A stretch of 64,000 nt of DNA, taken from Novosphingobium sp. (lineage in GTDB: Bacteria; Pseudomonadota; Alphaproteobacteria; Sphingomonadales; Sphingomonadaceae). Position numbers and translations under genes: made by a program. A model generated the notes under the pieces. It was not told the origin of the DNA and made no database searches. It was given only the letters and a program-made list of their open reading frames with translations. This document shows, one piece after another, positions 12,177 through 20,285 of the stretch (positions within the stretch are counted from its first letter, which is position 1; every line of letters begins with the position of its first letter). The DNA is taken from assembly GCA_016719755.1 (NCBI GenBank), contig JADJYM010000016.1:1-64000 (forward strand), in the 5' to 3' direction.

Positions 12177-12601
12177 TCAGCCCAGCCCGTCGACCAGCCG
12201 GCGCATGGCCGCCATGAAGGCGGCCTGCTCTGCGGGCGGGACGGGCGCCATGATGTCCTGCTGCACCAGACGGACAATGGGGAGCAGCGCAGCGTGGACG
12301 CGGCTGCCCTCGTCCGTCAGCCGCACCTCGCGGGCGCGGCGGTCAGCCGCGCTGATCGTGCGCTCGACCAGCCCTTGCCTTCCAGCCGGTCGACCACCCC
12401 GCCGATTGTCGCGCGGTCATAGGCGATAAGCTGTGCCAGGGTTGCCTGGTCGATCCCCGGCCGGGCGGCCAGCGCATCCATCGCCGCGAACTGCACCGGG
12501 GTGATGTCGAACCCCGCCTCGCGCATCCGGGCGGCGAAAACCTGGGTCGATTGCTGCTGGAGCCGCCGGATCAGGTGGCCGGGCATCCCGTATATGTCCA
12601 T
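12177..12601 (-). CDS. MarR-family regulator, MobR-like, frame-disrupted
   Basis: Winged-helix repressor. ATG 12601 gives MDIYGMPGHLIRRLQQQSTQ; the DNA-binding part reads ITPVQFAAMDALAARPGIDQ, then ATLAQLIAYDRATIGGVVDRLEGKG. One frame change near 12375 interrupts the wing; downstream it resumes RTISAADRRAREVRLTDEG and ends LVDGLG. It is divergent from a 3-hydroxybenzoate 4-monooxygenase-like gene, the same arrangement as mobR/mobA in Comamonas testosteroni, where the MarR protein responds to 3-hydroxybenzoate. The inverted repeat at 12679-12715 is the likely operator. Role inferred from context. Confidence 0.8.
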
Positions 12602-12678
12602 GCGCCGCCATCCTTTTCCAAGCCCGCGGGAAGCCCGCTCCGCCGCGATCCTAGTCCATTCCGGCAACAATAGAAAGT

Positions 12679-12715
12679 ATACTTACTTTTCCCGTTGACC
12701 GGATATAGTAAGTAT
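12679..12715. promoter_or_regulatory. Candidate MarR operator and mobA promoter
   Basis: ATACTTACT at 12679-12687 and its exact complement AGTAAGTAT at 12707-12715 form a 9-bp inverted repeat with a 19-bp spacer. A -35-like TTGACC (12695-12700) lies between the arms, so a bound dimer would cover the promoter of the monooxygenase. The region is AT-rich against a GC-rich background. Confidence 0.65.
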
Positions 12716-12777
12716 GCAAATCAATTTGCGGGACGGGCCGCGACTCCTCTCGCGCGCGCCGCATTGGAGAGTGACGG

Positions 12778-14682
12778 ATGCAGTTTCACCTCAACGGTTT
12801 TCGCGCCGGCGATCCTGACGTGCAGGCCGCCGCCCCCTGGCGCGCTGCCGGCGCCGCGCTTCCCGCCGAAGTGGACGTGCTGATCGCGGGCTGCGGCCCG
12901 GCGGGGTTGTGCCTTGCCGCGCAGCTGGCGCAGGTCCCCTCGATCCGGGCGATGATCGTCGAGCCCAAGCTGGCGCCGATGGAAAAGGGCCAGGCCGACG
13001 GGATCAACCTGCGCTCGATGGAGATGTTCCAGGCCTTCGGCTTTGCGGACAAGGTGAAGCGCGAATCCGTGTGGATCAACGAAACCACCTTCTGGACCCC
13101 CGACCCGGCCAATCCGGGCAGCATCCATCGCATCGGCCGGGTCCAGGACGTGGCCGACGGGCTCAGCGAGATGCCGCACGTGCTGATCAACCAGGCTCGC
13201 ATCCATGACATGTTCCTGGATCTGATGCGCAACGCGCCGAGCCGGATGGAGCCGGATTACGGCTGGGGCGTACAGGATCTCAGCGTCGATCCGCTCGCCG
13301 CCGACTATCCCGTTACCGTCACCCTTGCCAGCACCCGCCCGGGCGAGGAAGGCCGCACCGCCGTGGTCCGCGCCCGCTATGTCGTGGGTTGCGACGGCGC
13401 CCGCTCGTCGGTGCGCAACGCGATCGGCGGCGCGCTCCACGGCGATGCCGCGCACCAGGCCTGGGGCGTGATGGACGTGCTGGCGGTGACCGACTTCCCC
13501 GACATCCGGATGAAGGCGATCATCCAGTCTGCCGGGGAAGGCACGATCCTGCTGCTCCCGCGTGAGGGCGGCTATCTGGTGCGGCTCTATGTCGAGCTGG
13601 ACCAGCTGGGCGAGGATGAACGCGTGGCCGACCGGGGCATGGGGGTGGACGATATCATCGCTAGGGCGCAGCGCATCCTCCAGCCGCACAATTTCGACGT
13701 CAAGGAGGTCGTCTGGTGGTCGATCTACGAGATCGGGCACCGCCTGACCGACACCTTCGACGACGTTCCCGCAGGCCAGCAGGCCAGCCGCACGCCGCGC
13801 GTCATGCTGGCCGGGGACGCCTGCCACACCCACAGCCCCAAGGCCGGGCAGGGCATGAACGTGTCGATGGGCGATACGTTCAATCTCGGCTGGAAGCTGA
13901 TCGCGGTCCTGACCGGGCGGACCGCGCCCGATCTGCTCCACAGCTATACCGCCGAGCGCCGCGCCGCCGCCAAGGCGCTGGTCGATTTCGATCATCGCTG
14001 GTCGCGGGTGGTCGGCACGCTCGACGATCAGGTCGATGCGGCCATGCCAAAGGTCCAGCGCGAATTCATCGCCAATGGCGAGTTCACGGCAGGCCTGACC
14101 GTGCGCTACGAACCCTCCGCCCTGACCGGGCCGGATAGCTGGCAAGCGCTCGCCACCGGCTTCGATCTCGGCAAGCGGTTCCACTCCGCCCCGGTGATCC
14201 GCCTGGCGGACGCCAAGCCCATGCAGCTGGGCCACGCGATCCTGGCCGACAACCGCTGGCGGATCTTCGCGTTCGCGCCCACGGGCGACCACGGCCAGCA
14301 CGGCGGCAGGATCCATGCGCTGTGCGATTTCCTGGAAAGCGGCGCGAAATCACCCGTGCGCCGCCACACCCGCGCGGGCGAAGACTTCGACGCGGTGCTC
14401 GATCTGCGCGCCGTGTTCCAGCAGCACTTCCGCGATCTGGATTACGGCGCGATGCCTTCCGCTTTGCGTCCGCACAAGGGCACCTACGGCCTGTGCGACT
14501 ATGAAAAAGTGTTCTGCGCCGACATCAAGAGCGGGGAAGACATTTTCGCGATGCGCGGGATCGACCGGGCGCAGGGCTGCATGGTGGTGGTCCGCCCGGA
14601 CCAGTACGTGGCGCAGGTCCTGCCGCTCGATGCCCACGCCGAGCTCGCGGATTTCTTCGCGGGTTTCCTCCTTCCTGCCTGA
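12778..14682 (+). CDS. mobA: FAD-dependent aromatic hydroxylase, 3-hydroxybenzoate 4-monooxygenase type
   Basis: Class A flavoprotein monooxygenase that would hydroxylate 3-hydroxybenzoate to protocatechuate with NAD(P)H. 634 residues, the size of MobA and phenol 2-monooxygenase. It has the FAD fold DVLIAGCGPAGLCLAAQLAQ near residue 34, the NAD(P)H/FAD motif YVVGCDGARSSVRNAIG near 200, GDACHTHSPKAGQGMNVSMGD near 343, and a C-terminal thioredoxin-like domain ending DAHAELADFFAGFLLPA. Product protocatechuate would feed the neighbouring lig genes, which supports MobA over phenol hydroxylase. The symbol here means this hydroxylase, not the molybdenum cofactor enzyme at 57158. Confidence 0.8.
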   Translation: MQFHLNGFRAGDPDVQAAAPWRAAGAALPAEVDVLIAGCGPAGLCLAAQLAQVPSIRAMIVEPKLAPMEKGQADGINLRSMEMFQAFGFADKVKRESVWINETTFWTPDPANPGSIHRIGRVQDVADGLSEMPHVLINQARIHDMFLDLMRNAPSRMEPDYGWGVQDLSVDPLAADYPVTVTLASTRPGEEGRTAVVRARYVVGCDGARSSVRNAIGGALHGDAAHQAWGVMDVLAVTDFPDIRMKAIIQSAGEGTILLLPREGGYLVRLYVELDQLGEDERVADRGMGVDDIIARAQRILQPHNFDVKEVVWWSIYEIGHRLTDTFDDVPAGQQASRTPRVMLAGDACHTHSPKAGQGMNVSMGDTFNLGWKLIAVLTGRTAPDLLHSYTAERRAAAKALVDFDHRWSRVVGTLDDQVDAAMPKVQREFIANGEFTAGLTVRYEPSALTGPDSWQALATGFDLGKRFHSAPVIRLADAKPMQLGHAILADNRWRIFAFAPTGDHGQHGGRIHALCDFLESGAKSPVRRHTRAGEDFDAVLDLRAVFQQHFRDLDYGAMPSALRPHKGTYGLCDYEKVFCADIKSGEDIFAMRGIDRAQGCMVVVRPDQYVAQVLPLDAHAELADFFAGFLLPA

Positions 14683-14722
14683 TCGTCCGACACTCTATTT
14701 TCCCTTTTTACGAGGGATCGAG

Positions 14723-14762
14723 TTGACAGTCCCGGTCCTTCATGGAAGGATTGTTCGACAAT
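14723..14762 (+). promoter_or_regulatory. Promoter with GntR-type operator (site a) before DoxX operon
   Basis: A -35-like TTGACA at 14723-14728 is followed by ATTGTTCGACAAT at 14750-14762, a near-perfect palindrome of the ATTGTCnGACAAT class found at several promoters in this window. The DoxX gene starts 13 bp later. Confidence 0.65.
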
Positions 14763-14775
14763 TAAATTCGGGAGA

Positions 14776-15426
14776 ATGGTGGTGGTTGGCAACAGCGAGG
14801 CCGGTAAAGGCTTCACGCGGCTGTGCTATGCGGCGCAGTTCTTCTTCGGCGGCTGGTTCCTGGCCCACGGGCTCAACCACTGGCTTGAATTCTTCCCCCG
14901 CCCGAGCGGCTCCTCGCCAATCAGCAAGGAACTGATCGGGGCGCTCAACCATTCGGGCATCTTCGTGATCGTCAAGGCGCTGGAAGTGGTAACCGGGGCG
15001 ATGCTGCTGGCCAACCGGGCCGTGCCGCTGGCCGCCGTGCTGGCCATGCCGGTGACGCTGTCGGTCGCGCATCTCAACATCGTCGCCAATGCCGATACCT
15101 TCGGGATGGTGGTGGGGGTGATTGCCATCGGCCTCAACGGACTGGTGCTGCTGGGCCATCTCGACCGGTTTCTCCCCATGCTGGCGATCCGCCACGGCGA
15201 TCCTTCCGGCGCGGGTCTTGCCGCACTGCGTCAGGGCTGGCCCAATGCCGAACGCGGCCCGGCGCTGAAGGGCATGACCCACCTGATCGCCATTGTGGTG
15301 GGCATTGCCGCGCCCATCGCGGTCACTTTCTGGTCGGTCCGCGATGGCGGCTTCCGCAGCAAGGAGCACTACGCGCAGGTGCCTGCACCCGCATCGCAGG
15401 CTACCCCGGCGGGAGAGCACCCATGA
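14776..15426 (+). CDS. DoxX-family membrane protein, long type
   Basis: 216 residues with four central TM helices. The first helix has FFFGGWFLAHGLNHWLEFFP near residue 23, and a KALEVVTGAMLLANRAVPLA stretch follows, both DoxX-like. DoxX proteins are quinone-linked or transport-related membrane proteins of mostly unknown role. A C-terminal TM (MTHLIAIVVGIAAPIAVTFW) is extra to the minimal fold. It is a close paralogue of the protein at 32268-32933. It opens an operon with overlapping codons at its 3' end, behind a candidate GntR operator. The precise start may be the second Val/Met; ATG 14776 has GGGAGA 8 bp upstream. Confidence 0.75.
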   Translation: MVVVGNSEAGKGFTRLCYAAQFFFGGWFLAHGLNHWLEFFPRPSGSSPISKELIGALNHSGIFVIVKALEVVTGAMLLANRAVPLAAVLAMPVTLSVAHLNIVANADTFGMVVGVIAIGLNGLVLLGHLDRFLPMLAIRHGDPSGAGLAALRQGWPNAERGPALKGMTHLIAIVVGIAAPIAVTFWSVRDGGFRSKEHYAQVPAPASQATPAGEHP

Positions 15427-15923
15427 GCCTGGACCGCTTCCTGACCCTGTCGGTCCCCGCCGTGCGCTGGCTGCTGGGAATCCAGTGCCTGCTTTCTGGG
15501 CTGAACTGGTGGTTCAAGATCCTGCCCTTTCCGAACCTGTTCGATCCACCCGGGATGCCGGTAAAATCGGCCATCGTCGGGGTGATGATCCAGTCCGGCT
15601 GGATGTTCACCGCGGCCAAGGCGGTTGAGGTGCTGCTGGGCCTGTCGCTGATCTTCAACAGGTACGTGCCGCTGATGCTGGTGGTTTCGTTCCCGGTGAT
15701 CTTCATGACCTTCATCCTCGACGCGCTGATCGGGCCGACGCTGCTGGCCTGGCTGCAGGGCACCGCGCCGATCCAGCACGTCTGGTCGAAACTGCTCGAC
15801 GCAACCTTCTTCGGCGGGGCGGTGATCGTGATGCAGGGCTACCTGATTCTGGCCTATTTCGACAGCTACCGCCCGATGCTGCGCGCCCGGGCACAACCCA
15901 CCGACTGGGAGCGCCAGCCATGA
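15423..15923 (+). CDS. DoxX-like membrane protein, short type
   Basis: 166 residues with about four TM helices: RWLLGIQCLLSGLNWWFKILPFP near residue 13, AVEVLLGLSLIFNRYVPLMLVV near 66, and a C-terminal VIVMQGYLILAYFDSYRPML. The GLNWW motif and the EVLLG helix match the DoxX-like proteins at 21194 and 37751. It overlaps the upstream DoxX gene by 4 bp (ATGA) and the downstream 52-residue gene by 4 bp, so the three are translated together. Function unknown. Confidence 0.72.
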   Translation: MSLDRFLTLSVPAVRWLLGIQCLLSGLNWWFKILPFPNLFDPPGMPVKSAIVGVMIQSGWMFTAAKAVEVLLGLSLIFNRYVPLMLVVSFPVIFMTFILDALIGPTLLAWLQGTAPIQHVWSKLLDATFFGGAVIVMQGYLILAYFDSYRPMLRARAQPTDWERQP

Positions 15924-16078
15924 AGCGCAAGGCCATGGCGGTGCTGGCCGCCGCCGCGATCCTGCTGGGAATTGCCTCGACCGGGTGGATGCTCGCCGTG
16001 GTCAACCAGTGGCTGCTGCCATGGAGCACGTTCAAGATCTTCCTGCCGGACCCCGGCTACCTCAAACCCAACCGCTGA
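15920..16078 (+). CDS. 52-residue single-TM protein coupled to DoxX
   Basis: Translates as MKRKAMAVLAAAAILLGIAS, then a WMLAVVNQWLLPW stretch, and ends DPGYLKPNR. One N-terminal membrane segment (residues 5-28) follows a short basic start, so the tail should be periplasmic. The start codon overlaps the DoxX-like stop (ATGA), and GGAGCGCC lies upstream, which supports real translation. No homology recognised. A second tiny protein follows another DoxX gene at 21661, so a small-subunit role is possible. Confidence 0.6.
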   Translation: MKRKAMAVLAAAAILLGIASTGWMLAVVNQWLLPWSTFKIFLPDPGYLKPNR

Positions 16079-16097
16079 CCCCCTGGAGGAACACGAG

Positions 16098-16664
16098 ATG
16101 AGCGACGGCCCTCTGACCATGAACCGGCGCGCCCTTGCCGCCGCAGGCCTGGGCCTGACCCTGGCGGCAAGCCAGCCCGCGCTGGCCGCCAGGCAGGCAA
16201 GGCCCGCGCGCCTGACGGCCGAGGACCGCATCGCCATCGAGGACCTGTTCGCCAACTACGTCTGGGCCTACGATTGCACCGACGCGGACGAGTTCATTTC
16301 CCTGTTCACCGCCGATGCCCTCGTGGTCGGGCGGGGCAAGCTCTACAACGACCGCGCGGCGATCCTCGGCTGGTTCAAGTACCTGATCGACATGCGCGAG
16401 GCCGAAGGCGACGATATCTGGATGCACGAGGCCGGCCAGTTCCGGATCGAGCCTCAGGGCCCGGGCCGCGCCATCGTCTATGCCTATGCCACCCATTTCA
16501 ACGGCAAGACCACCACCACTGCGCGCGGCGTGCGGAGCCTGGGCTATTTCGTGTGCGAATGCGTGAAGGAACGGGGCGGCTGGAAGTTCCGCCGCTTCAG
16601 CATCACCACCTGGGATCGCAAGGTGCTGCCGTGGAAGAAACCGCTTCCCTGGGCGGCCAGTTGA
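16098..16664 (+). CDS. Secreted NTF2/SnoaL-like protein
   Basis: 188 residues. The N-terminus MNRRALAAAGLGLTLAASQPALAA looks like a Tat or Sec signal with a twin-arginine pair. The mature part is a SnoaL-like domain: LTAEDRIAIEDLFANYVWAYDC, DEFISLFTADALVV and the final beta strands GGWKFRRFSITTWDRKVLPW. This fold binds or converts small hydrophobic ligands; some members are isomerases or dehydratases. GGAGGA precedes ATG 16098. It lies in the same operon as the DoxX genes. Another NTF2-like protein is at 31773. No catalytic residues can be assigned. Confidence 0.7.
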   Translation: MSDGPLTMNRRALAAAGLGLTLAASQPALAARQARPARLTAEDRIAIEDLFANYVWAYDCTDADEFISLFTADALVVGRGKLYNDRAAILGWFKYLIDMREAEGDDIWMHEAGQFRIEPQGPGRAIVYAYATHFNGKTTTTARGVRSLGYFVCECVKERGGWKFRRFSITTWDRKVLPWKKPLPWAAS

Positions 16665-16677
16665 TCCGCCCGCGCCG

Positions 16678-17391
16678 ATGATGCGCCCCGCCCCGCTCCG
16701 GCTGGTTGCCGCACTGCTCGCCGCATGGGCGCTGACCGCAGCCGTGCCGCTTGCCGCCCATGCCGTTGGCGGCAGCGACGCGGCCTTTGTCGCGGCGACG
16801 CGCGGACCGGCGCCGGGGCCGTTCCTCTACCTTGGTGCCAAGCACATGGTCACCGGGCTTGATCACCTGCTGTTCCTGCTGGGGGTGATCTTCTTCCTGT
16901 GGCGCGCGCGCGACATCCTGATCTACACCGCGCTGTTCTCGCTGGGGCACAGCCTGACCCTGCTGCTGGGCGTGGGGCTGGGGATCGGGCTCAATTCCTG
17001 GCTGGTGGATGCCGCGATCGGCCTGTCGGTGGTCTACAAGGCGTTCGACAACCTGTCCGGCTTTCCCGCGCTCGGCCTGCCGCGGCCCGATCCGAAACTG
17101 GCGGTGCTGGGCTTCGGGCTGGTCCACGGGGCGGGGCTGGCAACGCGGATCATCGACCTTGGCCTCAACCCCGATGGCAGAATTGCCAACCTGCTGGCCT
17201 TCAACGTGGGAGTGGAGCTGGGGCAGGCAACCGCGCTGGCGCTGGTGCTGGGACCGCTGCTGCTGTGGCGGCGGCATCGCTCGTTCCTGCGCTTCGCTGG
17301 GGCGGCCAATTTCGCGATGATGACGGCTGGTTTCGTGCTGATCGCACAGAACCTGGCCGGATACTGGCTGACAACGGGAACAGGCGCATGA
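16678..17391 (+). CDS. HupE/UreJ-like membrane protein
   Basis: 237 residues with a signal-like start and about six TM helices. Three histidine-bearing segments typical of the HupE/UreJ_2 family are present: VTGLDHLLFLLGVIFF near residue 57, FSLGHSLTLLLG near 83, and GFGLVHGAGLATR near 142. HupE/UreJ relatives move nickel, cobalt or copper, or assist metalloprotein assembly; here the metal is unknown. It overlaps the next gene by 4 bp. Its pairing with a membrane-anchored protein just downstream is seen in other bacteria, where function is also unassigned. Confidence 0.72.
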   Translation: MMRPAPLRLVAALLAAWALTAAVPLAAHAVGGSDAAFVAATRGPAPGPFLYLGAKHMVTGLDHLLFLLGVIFFLWRARDILIYTALFSLGHSLTLLLGVGLGIGLNSWLVDAAIGLSVVYKAFDNLSGFPALGLPRPDPKLAVLGFGLVHGAGLATRIIDLGLNPDGRIANLLAFNVGVELGQATALALVLGPLLLWRRHRSFLRFAGAANFAMMTAGFVLIAQNLAGYWLTTGTGA

Positions 17392-18017
17392 CGGACGAAA
17401 GACAGGCCATGAGCGCGCAGCGGATGGCCGCTTTGCTGGGCGGTGCCGCAGCGCTTGCCGCGCTGATCGTGGTGGGGGCGGTCCTTCCGGCGGAATTCAA
17501 CCGCGATCCGCTGGGGATCGGCAGGGCGACCGGCATTGCCGCGCTGTGGGCACCGGACGAGGTCAGGATCGATCCCGCGGCCGGTCAGTTGCCCCCCGCC
17601 TCAGTCCAGCGCGGCGCGATCCGCACACTGGAGATCGAAATTCCGCTTGGGGCCGGCGGCGATCCCGCCGGCAAGGACCAGCTGGAATACAAGGTCCGCC
17701 TGCCGCGCGGCGGCGCCATGCTCTATTCGTGGCAGGCCGAAGGCGCCAAGGCAGCGGACGAGTTCTATGCCGAATTCCACGGCCACACCCTGGCCGAGGG
17801 CGACAAGATGACCGTTGCCGAATACCGCAAGGAGTCCGAGACCGCGAACAGCGGCGCCCTGACCGCGGCGTTTGACGGGATCCATGGCTGGTACTTCCTC
17901 AACACCTCCGAACGGCCGGTGAAGGTGCGCCTGAAGGTAACCGGCTTCTTCGAACCGGTCCCGCCGGGCGCGCCCGGAAACGAGGCCGGCCTCACCGCAC
18001 GGCTCGGCAGTTTCTAG
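17388..18017 (+). CDS. Membrane-anchored periplasmic protein beside HupE-like gene
   Basis: 209 residues. An N-terminal TM (AALLGGAAALAALIVVGAVL, about 12-31) anchors a beta-rich periplasmic domain with IRTLEIEIPLGAGG, DQLEYKVRLPRGGAMLYSW and GIHGWYFLNTSERPVKVRLKV. These match proteins usually labelled transmembrane anchor protein next to HupE/UreJ genes. No catalytic motif is visible. ATG 17388 overlaps the HupE-like stop. It converges with the cytochrome gene and the two stop codons overlap by 4 bp. Confidence 0.62.
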   Translation: MTDERQAMSAQRMAALLGGAAALAALIVVGAVLPAEFNRDPLGIGRATGIAALWAPDEVRIDPAAGQLPPASVQRGAIRTLEIEIPLGAGGDPAGKDQLEYKVRLPRGGAMLYSWQAEGAKAADEFYAEFHGHTLAEGDKMTVAEYRKESETANSGALTAAFDGIHGWYFLNTSERPVKVRLKVTGFFEPVPPGAPGNEAGLTARLGSF

Positions 18018-18748
18018 AAGTCGAGGCTGGCGGCCCTGCCGTAGACGTAGATGCTGACATCGGCGATCTGCCGGTCGCTCAGCGTGCCGGTAAAGGCCGG
18101 CATCGCCGCCGCGCGGCCTTGCGCGATGCTGGCGCGGATTGCCGCGCGGTCCGTGCCGTAAAGCCAGGTCTGCGGGCGGGTAAGATCCGGCGCACCGATC
18201 GAATTGTCGCCCTTGCCGTCGCTGGCGTGGCAATCGAAGCAGGTCGCCTTGCCGCCATAGAGATGCTGGCCGCGCAGCGCGGCGGCGCGGTCAACCGGCT
18301 GCCCGGCCAGATGCAGGACATATTCGGTCACGTCATCAAGCGCCCGTTCGTCCAGGCCTTCGGACTTGGCGGCAATCGCGCTCCAGGCGGGCATGACAGA
18401 GGCCATCCGCGCCTGGGCATGGCCGCTGCGGATGCCGAAGCGGACGCTGGCTTCAACGTCGCTGGGCCGCATCCGGAAGCTTTCCATATCCTCGCCGCCG
18501 AATCGCCAGTAATCATCGGTAAGGTCGGGAACCTGCAATCCGGAGGCCCCCTTCAGGTCCGCGCCGTGGCAACTGGCGCAGTTGGCCGCGTAAACCTGCG
18601 CGCCCCGCGCCTCGGCGGCGGCGCGCAGGGCGCCGTCGGCCAGGACCTCGTCGCTGGTCGGCCCCGGCCCCGCATCGGCCACGGCGAGCGTGACACCGAA
18701 TACGGCGCTGGCAAGGCCGGTCAGCAGCGCGATGCGGGCATTCGCCAT
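18014..18748 (-). CDS. Periplasmic diheme cytochrome c, CcoP-like
   Basis: From ATG 18748 (MANARIALLTGLASAVFG, signal peptide to ADA) about 244 residues with two heme sites, CASCHG near 76 and CFDCHA near 183. Segments such as LTDDYWRFGGEDMES, HLYGGKATCFDC, PDLTRPQTWLYGTDRAAI and MPAFTGTLSDRQIADVSIYVY strongly resemble the CcoP subunit of cbb3 oxidase. No CcoN or CcoO is nearby, so it is probably a soluble electron carrier. It is last in a minus-strand set with DUF6644- and DUF6152-like genes, suggesting electrons flow from those membrane proteins through it. Confidence 0.85.
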   Translation of the reverse strand: MANARIALLTGLASAVFGVTLAVADAGPGPTSDEVLADGALRAAAEARGAQVYAANCASCHGADLKGASGLQVPDLTDDYWRFGGEDMESFRMRPSDVEASVRFGIRSGHAQARMASVMPAWSAIAAKSEGLDERALDDVTEYVLHLAGQPVDRAAALRGQHLYGGKATCFDCHASDGKGDNSIGAPDLTRPQTWLYGTDRAAIRASIAQGRAAAMPAFTGTLSDRQIADVSIYVYGRAASLDF

Positions 18749-18764
18749 GGTCGGCACTCCCTTC

Positions 18765-19271
18765 TCAGCTCGCGGTTTCGAAGATCTCGGGATAGGCAAT
18801 CAGACGCCCCGCGAAGATCGTCAGCGTCCACAGTGCGATCGACAGCGCGGCCGAAATCCGCGCGGCGGTGGGCGGGGTCACATCCCGGTCCCAAAGGTGC
18901 ATCCCGTTCGACACCCGGAACGTGAAGAACAGCATATTAACCCCCGCGACCGCGATCAGCGCGATCTTGGCGATGAAGATCGGGCTGTTGATCGTGTCGA
19001 TGGCATAGGCCGCGAACAGGCTGAGCCCCGACAGCACGATCAGCGCAAAGCCGATCCAGGTCGCCCGCAACAGGTAGCCTCCGGACAGGGCACCGGCGGG
19101 GATGTGCCGCGCGATGCCGATAAAGCGCAGGTCGGCCAGCAGGATCGATCCGAACAGCAGGGTGATGCCAAACAGGTGAACGGTTTCACCGATCGGATAG
19201 CCCCATAGGGAATCCCGCATCATCTCGGCGTAGGACGTGTTGTAGAGCCAGTCCAGAATATTGTAAAACAT
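18765..19271 (-). CDS. DUF6644-like four-TM membrane protein (A)
   Basis: 168 residues with four TM helices. Histidines at the membrane face, H32 in GETVHLFGITLLFG and H56 in FIGIARHIPAG, correspond to the positions of histidines in the next protein and could ligate heme, but this is inference. WIGFALIVLSGLSLF and the C-terminal LWTLTIFAGRLIAYPE repeat family features. Sits between the cytochrome and its paralogue, 12 bp from the latter. DUF6644 proteins have no assigned role. Confidence 0.65.
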   Translation of the reverse strand: MFYNILDWLYNTSYAEMMRDSLWGYPIGETVHLFGITLLFGSILLADLRFIGIARHIPAGALSGGYLLRATWIGFALIVLSGLSLFAAYAIDTINSPIFIAKIALIAVAGVNMLFFTFRVSNGMHLWDRDVTPPTAARISAALSIALWTLTIFAGRLIAYPEIFETAS

Positions 19272-19283
19272 GGGAAAAGCTCC

Positions 19284-19775
19284 TCAGTCCTTGCCGCCGA
19301 TATAGGCCAGCAGCTTGCCCAGGGTGATGATCGTCAGCAGCACCGCGATGCCCAGCGCGGCCCATTTGCGCGCGGCTGCCGGATCGGGCGGACTGATCGC
19401 CCAGGGCGCGCCACCCGCGCCGGCGAGGCCGCGCTGGAGGATCACCGCGTTGGCGAGCGCGAGCAGGATGAAGCCCAGCTTGACCTGCATCACGGTGCTG
19501 ACCGCGAAAACCTCGAGAAAACTGGCCGCCATGTTCACGCCCGTCAGCACGATCATGGCCAGGCCGATCCAGGCCACGCGCATGGCATGGCGGCCCAGGT
19601 CGACCAACGGCACTGCCGAGCCAAGACCGGCGACGCGGACATTGACCAGCGCAACCCCGCCCGCGAACATCGCAAGACCCGTAATGTGGACGCACTGCAT
19701 CAGCGGATAGATGTACTGCGATTCCCGGATATGGGCCGCATAGGCGGAATTGTGGATCACCTCGACCAGTGACAT
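19284..19775 (-). CDS. DUF6644-like four-TM membrane protein (B)
   Basis: 163 residues, paralogue of the downstream gene. It has H30 in PLMQCVHITGLAMFAGG and H63 in DLGRHAMRVAWIGLAMIVLTG, and the C-terminal LLTIITLGKLLAYIGGKD. The pair may form a heterodimer. The short N-terminal region HIRESQYIYPLMQ matches NTSYAEMMRDSLWGYPIG in the partner. Upstream 19776-19844 has no gene and no recognised promoter, so transcription probably comes from 21080 or nearby. Confidence 0.65.
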   Translation of the reverse strand: MSLVEVIHNSAYAAHIRESQYIYPLMQCVHITGLAMFAGGVALVNVRVAGLGSAVPLVDLGRHAMRVAWIGLAMIVLTGVNMAASFLEVFAVSTVMQVKLGFILLALANAVILQRGLAGAGGAPWAISPPDPAAARKWAALGIAVLLTIITLGKLLAYIGGKD

Positions 19776-19844
19776 CGGCTTGCTCTCCCTGTTGATTGAC
19801 GGCGGCGGCGCGATCCGATGGGGCCACGCCGCCGCCGACCGTGC

Positions 19845-20234
19845 CTAGTCGAGCACGTTGTCGTTGCCGCCCTTGTCGCCAAAGCGGGTGCCATCGGAAA
19901 ACACGATCTCGCGCAGGTAGATGTCGTTGGGCACGGTCTTGTTGGGGTGGCCGATGAAGGTGCCGGTCACGCCCGGCTTCACCTTGGCAAACACCCAGCC
20001 ACGGCGGCGCAGCAGGTTGGCCGCGCTGGTTTCGACCTGCCAGGTCTGGATCTTGCCGCGCGCATCCTTGACCTGGACGACGACATGGCCGTGCGGGTTG
20101 CGGAAGAACGCGGTCTGGACCGCACCCTGGATCTGGACGCGCTTGGTGGTGTCGTAGCTGGCCGGGGAGTGGTGGGCCGAGGCCGGAATTGCAAGAGCCG
20201 CCAGCGGCAGGGCGATGAGTGCCAGTTTCTTCAT
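19845..20234 (-). CDS. DUF6152-type periplasmic protein
   Basis: 129 residues. Clear Sec signal MKKLALIALPLAALAIPASA, then HHSPASYDTTKRVQIQGAV, a beta-rich domain with NPHGHVVVQVKDARGK, WQVETSAANLLRRRGW and TVPNDIYLREIVFSDGTRF. The HHS start of the mature chain and these strands match DUF6152 proteins, which often lie beside DUF6644 genes. An N-terminal histidine could bind copper (inference). No catalytic function known. Confidence 0.7.
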   Translation of the reverse strand: MKKLALIALPLAALAIPASAHHSPASYDTTKRVQIQGAVQTAFFRNPHGHVVVQVKDARGKIQTWQVETSAANLLRRRGWVFAKVKPGVTGTFIGHPNKTVPNDIYLREIVFSDGTRFGDKGGNDNVLD

Positions 20235-20285
20235 GTCAGTGACCTTTCGTGGGTTGGATGGTGCTGCAAGTTGAGCCGGGGCGGC

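Noticed and set aside
18014-18748. CcoP subunit of a cbb3 oxidase
   Set aside because: CcoN and CcoO are absent and there is no N-terminal CcoP membrane anchor; better described as a CcoP-like carrier.
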